Source: Kitasatospora aureofaciens
Lineage (GTDB): Bacteria > Actinomycetota > Actinomycetes > Streptomycetales > Streptomycetaceae
Assembly: GCF_019192735.1 (NCBI RefSeq)
Contig: NZ_JAHTKP010000015.1
Coordinates: forward strand, 62,001 to 126,000
Direction: 5' to 3'
Length of the DNA: 64,000 bases
Shown: positions 58,332 through 64,000 of the stretch, piece by piece
How positions within the stretch are numbered: the stretch's first letter is position 1
Layout of the letters: each line of letters starts with the position of its first letter
The notes under the pieces: model-generated
Told to the model about the DNA's origin: nothing
The model's input: only the letters and a program-made list of their open reading frames with translations
The model's database searches: none
Translations under genes and position numbers: made by a program

Positions 58332-59632
58332 CAGAAGAACGTCCTGACCAGCCCGGTGACCCTGGGCTCGGGGGCGTCCGCGGAGTCCAGCACCGGGATC
58401 ATCGTCCACTTGTCGAAGGCGGTGCACGGGTGCGAGACACCGAGCCGCAGCACCGCGCCGACGGGCGCGAGGTCGCCCGCGTCCCGCAGGAAGGCGTGCT
58501 GGTCGTTGAGCGCGGTGATCCGGGCCGCCGTCCCGGTCAACTCGGCGCCGCCGCGCACGCGTTGCGGCTCCGGCAGACCTTCGTCGAACGGCAGGTCGCG
58601 CTTTCCGGCGTCCAACAGGGCGAGTTGGGGCTCGGGCCGGGACACCACCCGGGCCCAGCCGTGCAGGGCGCTGCGGAAGGGGGCGTCGCCTGCGCCCCGG
58701 ACGAGCGGCGAGATCCCGCGGTAGAAGCCGTCGTCGTGCGCGAGGTAGGCGCCCGAGCGCAGCACCGTGAAGGTGTCCGGGAGACCGGCCAACTCCTCGA
58801 CCACCAGGTCGAAGTAGGCGCTGCCGCCGGCCGAGACGATCGGCGGCGCGTCGTCGGGGTAGGCGCGCGTGAGGCGCCCGTGCAGCTCGGCGAGCGCCTT
58901 CAGGTAACCGCGGACGGTGGCCAGCCCGTCGGCCGTGGCGTCGTGCGCGAGCGCGCCCTCGTACCCGCCGACGCCGGCGAGGCGCAGGGCCGGGGCGCGC
59001 AGCACGGCGGCGGCGATCTCGACGGCCGCGTCAACGCCGCGGGCGCCGGTCCGCCCGCCGGGGCCGCCGAGTTCGACCAGCACCTCGACCGGCCGCTCGG
59101 CCCCGGCGGCGCGCAGCGCCTCGTCCATCAGCCGGACGCTTTCGGTGGAGTCCACCCAGGAGACGAAGGCGAACTCCGGGTCGGCGGCGAGCTCGGCGGC
59201 GAGCCAGCCGAGACCGGCCGGGTCGAGCAGGGTGTTGGCGAGCAGGATCCGCCGGACCCCGAAGGCGCGGGCGACCCGGACCTGCGGCAGGTTGGCGAGG
59301 GTGATGCCGTGGCTGCCGGCGTCCAGCTGCGCCTGCCAGAGGGCGGGCGCCATGGTGGTCTTGCCGTGCGGGGCGAGGGCGACGCCGGCCTTGGCGCACC
59401 AGTCGGCCATGGTCCGCAGGTTGTGGTCGAGCGCGGCGGCGTCGAGGGTGAGCAGCGGGGTGCCGAGGCCGCCGAGGGTGGGCCCGGTGGCCAGCCACTC
59501 GCGGACGGTACGCCCCCAGGCGTCCGCCGGGAGCGCCTTGAACCGCCAGTCGAGCGGCTCGTCGGCGAGGGCCGCCACCGCGGCGCCGTCGATGCCCGGC
59601 CCGGTGCCGCTGCGTACGAAGGTCTGCTCCAC
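58331..59632 (-). CDS. PLP-dependent amino-acid deaminase, D-serine-dehydratase / alanine-racemase fold
   Basis: 433 residues; the GTG start has GGAGGAAGAC upstream. Barrel with LGTPLLTLDAAALDHNLRTM, AGVALAPHGKTTMAPALWQA (Schiff-base Lys91), GITLANLPQVRVARAFGVRR and VVSRPEPQLALLDAGKRDLP. A late LGVSHPCTAFDKWTMIPVLD has the His-Cys metal pair used by eukaryotic-type D-serine dehydratase. Enzymes of this fold include D-serine dehydratase and D-glucosaminate dehydratase, which eliminate water and ammonia from 2-amino-3-hydroxyacids. First gene of the operon. Confidence 0.9.
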   Translation of the reverse strand: MEQTFVRSGTGPGIDGAAVAALADEPLDWRFKALPADAWGRTVREWLATGPTLGGLGTPLLTLDAAALDHNLRTMADWCAKAGVALAPHGKTTMAPALWQAQLDAGSHGITLANLPQVRVARAFGVRRILLANTLLDPAGLGWLAAELAADPEFAFVSWVDSTESVRLMDEALRAAGAERPVEVLVELGGPGGRTGARGVDAAVEIAAAVLRAPALRLAGVGGYEGALAHDATADGLATVRGYLKALAELHGRLTRAYPDDAPPIVSAGGSAYFDLVVEELAGLPDTFTVLRSGAYLAHDDGFYRGISPLVRGAGDAPFRSALHGWARVVSRPEPQLALLDAGKRDLPFDEGLPEPQRVRGGAELTGTAARITALNDQHAFLRDAGDLAPVGAVLRLGVSHPCTAFDKWTMIPVLDSADAPEPRVTGLVRTFF

Positions 59633-59652
59633 CGTCTTCCTCCATCAGCCAA

Positions 59653-59679
59653 GTTGCAACATGCGCAACGATGGTTGCA
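59653..59679. promoter_or_regulatory. Putative IclR operator in the divergent catabolic promoter
   Basis: GTTGCAAC (59653-59660) is followed by GCAAC-N4-GTTGC (59665-59678), giving nested inverted repeats of the GTTGC/GCAAC element 20-47 bp before the PLP gene start and within the divergent promoter. Confidence 0.65.
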
Positions 59680-59738
59680 CATGCTGGCATCTCGGTTCTA
59701 GCATCGGCGCCGGACCACGGTCAACGGAACCGCAGCAC

Positions 59739-59829
59739 GGCCGCCGCACGACGCCGACCCACCGGCGGCTGCACACCCCCCGATGCCTGACGCCAACCCA
59801 CCGGCCGCCGCACGACGCCGACGCACCGG
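59739..59829. repeat. 27-bp direct repeat in the divergent gap
   Basis: Copies starting at 59739 and 59803 agree at all but one position (core GCCGCCGCACGACGCCGAC). Non-coding, 64 bp apart. Confidence 0.7.
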
Positions 59830-59877
59830 CCGACCACCGCCCGCCGCACCGGCCGCCGCAGACGAGGAGCCCTGCAG

Positions 59878-61050
59878 ATGCCGCGACAGGACACACCGGA
59901 CCCGGCGCGCCTCGGCCCGCCGACCGCCGTGTGCGTGGGCGAGTCGATGGCGGTGCTGCTGCCGGACCGCCCGGGCCCGCTGGAGGCGGTGGAGAACTTC
60001 CGGCTCTCGGTCGGCGGCGCGGAGTCCAACGTGGCCGGCGCGCTCACCGCACTCGGCGTCCCGACCGCCTGGATCAGCCGGGTCGGCGACGACGGCTTCG
60101 GCCGCCGCCTGCTCGCCGAGGTCGCCGCCCGCGGGGTGGACGTCTCGGCGGTCTCCGTCGACCCGCACCGCCCGACCGGCCTCTACCTCAAGGAAGTCGG
60201 CGGCTCCACCGGCCACCGCCACGACCTCGGCCCCGGCCGCAGCCGCCTGCACTACCACCGCCGCGGCTCGGCCGCCGCAGCGCTCTCCCCCGCCCTGCTG
60301 GACGACCCCGCCGCCGCCCGACTCCTGGCCGACGCCCGGCTGCTGCACCTGTCCGGGATCACCGCCGCGCTGTCCGACGACTGCCTCGCCCTCCTGCGCA
60401 CCCTGCTGGCCGACCGCCGCCCGGACCGCCTGGTCAGCTTCGACCTGAACTGGCGCCCCGCGCTCTGGCACGACCGCGACCCGGCCGTCCTGCCGCCCCT
60501 GCTCGACGCCGCCGGCGTCCTGCTGCTCGGCGCCGACGAGGCCGAGGCCGCGTTCGGCACGGGCGACCCGGCCGCGCTGCGCCGCCGCTTCCCCACCCCC
60601 GCCACCGTCGTCGTCAAGGACGCCGCCCGGACGGTCACCGCGCTGGAACGGGACGGTACGGCGATCGCCGAACCCGCCCTCGCCGTCGAGGTGGTCGAGG
60701 CGACCGGCGCCGGCGACGCCTTCGCGGCCGGCTACCTGGCCGGCGCCCTCCGCGGCCTCGACCAGCGCCGCCGCCTGCGGCTCGGCCACCTGAGCGCCGC
60801 GTGCGCCCTCACCGCCCACGGCGACCAGGCCGAACTGCCGCCCTCCCCCGTCGCGACCGCCCTGCTCAACGCCTCCCCCGCCGACTGGGCCGCCACCCGC
60901 GTCACCGCGGACGGGATCACCGGGCCCGCCCTCCCCGCGAGAATGGCCCCGACCGGCCAGAGCGGCACCGACCCGACCCCGACCAGCCCCAGCCCCAGCC
61001 CCAGCACGAGCCCGAGCCCGAGCCCGAGCAGAACGAGCGGAGCACGATGA
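59878..61050 (+). CDS. PfkB-family sugar kinase, probable 2-dehydro-3-deoxygluconokinase (KDG kinase)
   Basis: 390 residues; the ATG at 59878 follows GAGGAG. N-terminal FRLSVGGAESNVAGALTALG, WISRVGDDGFGRRLLAEVAA, DPHRPTGLYLKEVGGSTGHR (a KDG-kinase-like segment) and late VEATGAGDAFAAGYLAGALR with catalytic Asp280. A C-terminal low-complexity tail (TSPSPSPSTSPSPSPSR) is unusual. Product: KDPG, feeding the aldolase encoded on the other strand. The stop overlaps the IclR start (ATGA). Confidence 0.88.
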   Translation: MPRQDTPDPARLGPPTAVCVGESMAVLLPDRPGPLEAVENFRLSVGGAESNVAGALTALGVPTAWISRVGDDGFGRRLLAEVAARGVDVSAVSVDPHRPTGLYLKEVGGSTGHRHDLGPGRSRLHYHRRGSAAAALSPALLDDPAAARLLADARLLHLSGITAALSDDCLALLRTLLADRRPDRLVSFDLNWRPALWHDRDPAVLPPLLDAAGVLLLGADEAEAAFGTGDPAALRRRFPTPATVVVKDAARTVTALERDGTAIAEPALAVEVVEATGAGDAFAAGYLAGALRGLDQRRRLRLGHLSAACALTAHGDQAELPPSPVATALLNASPADWAATRVTADGITGPALPARMAPTGQSGTDPTPTSPSPSPSTSPSPSPSRTSGAR

Positions 61051-61796
61051 GCCAGACCGTCACCCGCGCCCTGCGCATCCTCGCCGAGCTCGGCGAGGGC
61101 GAGCGCTCCCTCGACCAGCTGGCCGAGGTGCTCGGCGTACACAAGACCACCGCGCTGCGTCTGCTCCAGAGCCTCGAAGCGGAACGATTCGTCTACCGCG
61201 ACGCCGGCTACCGCTACCACCTGGGCGCCGGCCTGTTCGCCCTCTCCGGCCTCGCCCTGGAGCAGCGCGGCATCCGCCGGATCGCCGCCCCCCACCTGGC
61301 CGAGCTCAACGCCGCCACCGGCCAGACCGTGCACCTGGCCGCGTACGAGGGCGGCGAGGTCGTCTACATCGACAAGTTCGACTCCCGTCACCCGGTCCGG
61401 ATGTACTCCCGGATCGGCCTGCGCGCCGCGCTGCACAGCGCCGCCGTCTCCAAGGTGCTGCTCGCCGACCTGCCGCTGCCCGAGCGGCGCCGGGTGGTGG
61501 CCGGCATCGACTTCACCCCGCACACCGCGCACACCCTCACCACGCCCGAGGCGCTGCTCGCCGAGCTGGAGAAGGTGGCCGCGCAGGGCTGGGCGCAGGA
61601 CCACGCCGAGCACGAGGCGTTCATCAACTGCGTGGCCGCGCCGGTCCGGGACGCCAGCGGCCGGGTCGTCGCCGCCGCGTCGATCTCGGTACCGGACGTC
61701 GTCCTCCCCTACGAGCAAGTGCTGGAACTCCTCCCGCAGTTGCTCGCCACCACCCGCGCCATCTCGGCCGACTGCGGTCGTCCGGAACACAACTGA
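61047..61796 (+). CDS. IclR-family transcriptional regulator
   Basis: 249 residues. HTH: MSQTVTRALRILAELGEGER, SLDQLAEVLGVHKTTALRLL and QSLEAERFVYRDAGYRYHLG (1-62). Effector domain: GQTVHLAAYEGGEVVYIDKF, RIGLRAALHSAAVSKVLLAD and FINCVAAPVRDASGRVVAAA with the usual Cys. It is coupled to the KDG kinase gene and followed by ridA. It very likely represses both divergent units through the GTTGC/GCAAC operator at 59653-59679, released by KDG or a related acid. Confidence 0.94.
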   Translation: MSQTVTRALRILAELGEGERSLDQLAEVLGVHKTTALRLLQSLEAERFVYRDAGYRYHLGAGLFALSGLALEQRGIRRIAAPHLAELNAATGQTVHLAAYEGGEVVYIDKFDSRHPVRMYSRIGLRAALHSAAVSKVLLADLPLPERRRVVAGIDFTPHTAHTLTTPEALLAELEKVAAQGWAQDHAEHEAFINCVAAPVRDASGRVVAAASISVPDVVLPYEQVLELLPQLLATTRAISADCGRPEHN

Positions 61797-61816
61797 CGAG
61801 CCGTCAAAGGAACCAC

Positions 61817-62224
61817 ATGACCGACAAGACCGAGATCCGCACCGACGGCGCCCCCGCCCCGGCCTGGATGTTCTCCCAGGGCGTCCGCAAGGGCCCGATC
61901 CTCCAGGTCTCCGGCCAGGGCCCGCAGGACCCGGCCACCGGCGAGTACCTCCACCACGGCGACGTGAAGGCGCAGACCCGGCGGACGCTGGAGAACGTCA
62001 AGGCGATCGTCGAGGCCGGCGGCGCGACCGTCGAGGACGTCGTGATGTTCCGCGTCTACCTCACCAAGCGCGCCGACTTCCCGCTGATGAACGAGGTCTA
62101 CGCCGAGTTCATCGAGGAGAACATCAAGCCGGGCGGCGTGAAGCCCTGCCGCACCACGATCTTCGTCGAGCTGCCGCAGGAGCCGATGCTGGTCGAGATC
62201 GACGCCCAGGCCGTCGTCGCCTGA
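61817..62224 (+). CDS. RidA-family enamine/imine deaminase
   Basis: 135 residues; AAAGGAACC lies before the ATG. Signature: PILQVSGQGPQDPATGEYLH, QTRRTLENVKAIVEAGGATV and Arg112 with a terminal Glu in PCRTTIFVELPQEPMLVEID. RidA hydrolyses the reactive 2-aminoacrylate-type enamines made by PLP dehydratases. Its presence here supports that the PLP enzyme of this locus eliminates water from an amino acid. Confidence 0.93.
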   Translation: MTDKTEIRTDGAPAPAWMFSQGVRKGPILQVSGQGPQDPATGEYLHHGDVKAQTRRTLENVKAIVEAGGATVEDVVMFRVYLTKRADFPLMNEVYAEFIEENIKPGGVKPCRTTIFVELPQEPMLVEIDAQAVVA

Positions 62225-62235
62225 GCACGCAGAGG

Positions 62236-62264
62236 GGCCCGGACGACCAGGCGTCCGGGCCTTT
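62236..62264. terminator. Intrinsic terminator after the ridA-like gene
   Basis: GGCCCGGACG pairs with CGTCCGGGCC around a 6-nt loop and is followed by TTT. It also lies at the end of the converging MFS gene. Confidence 0.88.
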
Positions 62265-62268
62265 CGCG

Positions 62269-63483
62269 TCACCGCCCCGCAGTGACGCCCTCCTCCACCG
62301 CAGCACCCCCGCGCGCCACAACCCGACCGGCCGACGCGCCGTCCCTCCGCTCCAACCCCGCCGACAGCAGCGTCACCCCGAGCGCGACGGCGGTGAGCAG
62401 CCCGCCCACCCAGTTCGGCGCGTCGTAGCCGAGCCCGGCCGAGATGACCACGCCGCCGAGCCAGGCCGCCAGCGCGTTGCCCAGGTTGAACGCGGCGATG
62501 TTGGCGGCCGAGGCGAGCGTCGGCGCACCGGCCGCCTGGTCCATCACCCGCTTCTGCAGCGGCGCGACGGTCGCGAAGCCGAACAGCCCGATCAGCGGGA
62601 TGGTGACGATCGCACCCACCTTGCTGTGCGCGGCGAGGGTGAACGCGAAGAGCAGCACCGCGAGCACCGCGAGGATGACGGAGAGACTGCGCATCAGCGC
62701 CCGGTCGGCGAACCAGCCGCCCAGCAGGTTGCCGACGAACAGGCCGACGCCGAACAGGAACAGCAGCCCGGTGACGCTGCCCGGGGCGAACCCGGCCAGC
62801 TCGGTCATCATCGGCGTGATGTACGTGAACATCGCGAAGATACCGCCCCAGCCGAGCACCGTCATGGTCAGCGCGAGCCAGATCTGCGGCGTCCGGAAGA
62901 CCGCCAACTCCGCGCCCAGGCGGGCGCCTTCGGGGCGCGGCTGGACGGGCACCAGCGTGGCGATCCCGATCAGACCGAGCACGCCGAGCCCGGCGACGGC
63001 GTAGAACGTCGAGCGCCAGCCGAGGTGCTGGCCGAGCAGGGTGCCCATCGGCACGCCGAGTACGTTGGCGGCGGTGAGGCCGGTGAACATCAGGGCGATG
63101 GCGCCGGCCCGCTTGTGCGGGGCGACCAGGTCGGCCGCGACGACCGCGCCGATGCCGAAGAACGCGCCGTGCGCGAAGGCGCTGACGATCCGGCCGACCA
63201 TCAGCAGCCCGAAGGCGGGCGCGACGGCCGCGACCAGGTTCCCGGCGACGAACAGGCCCATCAGCGTCAGCAGCATCCCCTTGCGGGGTGCCCGGGTGCC
63301 GAGGACGGTGAGCAGCGGGCCGCCGACCACGACACCGAGGGCGTAGCCGGAGATGAGCAGGCCGGCGGTGGGGATGGACACCGAGAAGTCGCCGGCGACC
63401 TCGGGCAGCAGGCCCATGATCACGAACTCGGTGGTACCGATGCCGAAGGCACTGATCGCCAGCGCCAGGAGCGCGAGGGGCAT
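62269..63483 (-). CDS. MFS transporter (AraJ/Cmx-like drug or sugar exporter)
   Basis: 404 residues. The ATG at 63483 is favoured because the sequence MPLALLALAISAFGIGTTEF starts the first helix. Helix and motif pattern: GLLPEVAGDFSVSIPTAGLL, GGPLLTVLGTRAPRKGMLLT, SAFAHGAFFGIGAVVAADLV and VLGVPMGTLLGQHLGWRSTF. This is the family of AraJ-like and chloramphenicol-resistance exporters. A long C-terminal Ala/Gly/Arg tail is not typical. Confidence 0.9.
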   Translation of the reverse strand: MPLALLALAISAFGIGTTEFVIMGLLPEVAGDFSVSIPTAGLLISGYALGVVVGGPLLTVLGTRAPRKGMLLTLMGLFVAGNLVAAVAPAFGLLMVGRIVSAFAHGAFFGIGAVVAADLVAPHKRAGAIALMFTGLTAANVLGVPMGTLLGQHLGWRSTFYAVAGLGVLGLIGIATLVPVQPRPEGARLGAELAVFRTPQIWLALTMTVLGWGGIFAMFTYITPMMTELAGFAPGSVTGLLFLFGVGLFVGNLLGGWFADRALMRSLSVILAVLAVLLFAFTLAAHSKVGAIVTIPLIGLFGFATVAPLQKRVMDQAAGAPTLASAANIAAFNLGNALAAWLGGVVISAGLGYDAPNWVGGLLTAVALGVTLLSAGLERRDGASAGRVVARGGAAVEEGVTAGR

Positions 63484-63640
63484 GAGGGATCGCTTTCCGG
63501 GAGGAATCGTTTTCCGGGGAGGATTCTTTGCGCGTGCAACTACCGGCGTCGACAATACGGACGTCCACGAATACTTGCAAGCGCCGTCTATCCCCACCCA
63601 CACAGACCAACCCGACACTTGCCATCACACTCCGCCATCA

Positions 63641-63659
63641 TTAGGTTAGGCTCACCTAA
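63641..63659 (+). promoter_or_regulatory. DmdR1/DtxR-type iron box
   Basis: TTAGGTTAGGCTCACCTAA agrees with the consensus palindrome of the streptomycete iron regulator DmdR1. It lies 18 bp before the ATG of the DUF2470 gene. Confidence 0.9.
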
Positions 63660-63676
63660 CTACGAGGAGGTCCGCC

Positions 63677-64000
63677 ATGGGCAAGCACCGCACCGACGCC
63701 GAGGTGCCCGAACCCACCACCGCCGAACGGGTCCACAGCCTGCTCGCCGCCACCTCGTCGCTCACGGTCCGCGCCCTCGGCGAGCACCACGCCCTCGACA
63801 GCCCGGTCTCCGTCCACGGCTCCCGGCTCCGGCTGCGCGCCCCCATCGACGCCCCGCTCACCCTCGCCGCCGCCCGCGCCACCGACGGACTCGCCGTCGT
63901 CCTCGACGTCACCGACGTCGCCCCCGTCGCCGTCCGCGACCGCGTCCGCGCCCGCCTCACCCTGGCCGGCCGGCTCCGCCTCGCCCACCTCGCCGACGAC
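63677..64000 (+). CDS. DUF2470-domain protein, cut by window end
   Basis: The first 108 codons are visible; the ATG at 63677 has GAGGAGG upstream. ERVHSLLAATSSLTVRALGE and ATDGLAVVLDVTDVAPVAVR, then RLTLAGRLRLAHLADD, resemble the DUF2470 heme-binding-like module linked to HugZ-type heme oxygenase. The upstream iron box predicts repression by iron-loaded DmdR1, as for genes of heme or iron uptake. Confidence 0.82.
   Translation, partial: MGKHRTDAEVPEPTTAERVHSLLAATSSLTVRALGEHHALDSPVSVHGSRLRLRAPIDAPLTLAAARATDGLAVVLDVTDVAPVAVRDRVRARLTLAGRLRLAHLADD

Overview
The window is 64 kb of very high-GC DNA with short intergenic gaps, many ATGA/GTGA/TGATG start-stop overlaps and strong codon-position-3 GC bias. 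It looks like a chromosomal segment of a streptomycete-type actinomycete. The best taxonomic clue is a secreted guanyl ribonuclease (19088-19480) whose mature part I recognise as nearly the same as RNase Sa of Streptomyces (Kitasatospora) aureofaciens. A Kitasatospora or close relative is therefore likely. I see no rRNA, tRNA, CRISPR array, integrase or transposase.

Layout. 1-7.2 kb: the tail of an endolysin-like gene, small redox/VOC enzymes with an AraC regulator, an MGT-type glycosyltransferase, a TPR membrane protein and a decayed deacetylase. 7.2-10.1 kb: a CseB/CseC-like two-component system with a GerMN-like lipoprotein. 10.2-13.6 kb: a compact, translationally coupled set (isopropylmalate/isocitrate-dehydrogenase-like enzyme, isochorismatase-fold hydrolase, SAM methyltransferase), followed by an AlkB-like dioxygenase. 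14.9-15.3 kb: a 168-bp element present twice in tandem, each copy folding like a small RNA with an intrinsic terminator on the minus strand. 15-26 kb: mostly housekeeping and stress genes (hydrolases, Usp, TetR, MOSC, RNase Sa, a fused acyl-CoA carboxyltransferase, a secreted lytic-transglycosylase-like protein with a long structured leader, an HD hydrolase, a permease, MarR). 26-29.5 kb: a sulfur-stress module, in which an ArsR-rhodanese fusion regulator diverges from a metallo-beta-lactamase/rhodanese persulfide dioxygenase and an MFS transporter, with duplicated operators between them. 29.5-33 kb: a zone of gene remnants and frameshifts. 33-41 kb: an ArsR-controlled MFS exporter, DNA polymerase X, and pseudouridine kinase/glycosidase with a divergent LysR regulator. 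41-47.6 kb: a secreted PNGase-A-like protein, a PLP decarboxylase, and a damaged response regulator 2.6 kb from an intact orphan kinase. 47.6-54.2 kb: an ABC transporter, a NarL-type two-component system coupled to a FhuF-like protein, and a YhgE-like membrane protein. 54.3-62.2 kb: carbohydrate catabolism. 62.3-64 kb: an MFS exporter and an iron-box-controlled DUF2470 gene cut by the window end.

The most coherent system is 56.0-62.2 kb. An N-acyl-D-amino-acid deacylase, a D-serine-dehydratase-fold PLP ammonia-lyase, a KDG-type kinase, a KDPG aldolase, an IclR regulator and RidA can be read as a complete route from N-acetyl-D-glucosaminate (the aldonic acid of GlcNAc, e.g. from oxidised chitin) to pyruvate and glyceraldehyde-3-phosphate. 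This is an inference from family assignments; a D-amino-acid route is the main alternative.

Other candidates for undescribed biology are the dehydrogenase/isochorismatase/methyltransferase trio, the duplicated RNA-like element, and the ArsR-rhodanese sulfur-stress module. Several clear operators (palindromes and helically phased direct repeats) sit in divergent promoters and are listed individually.
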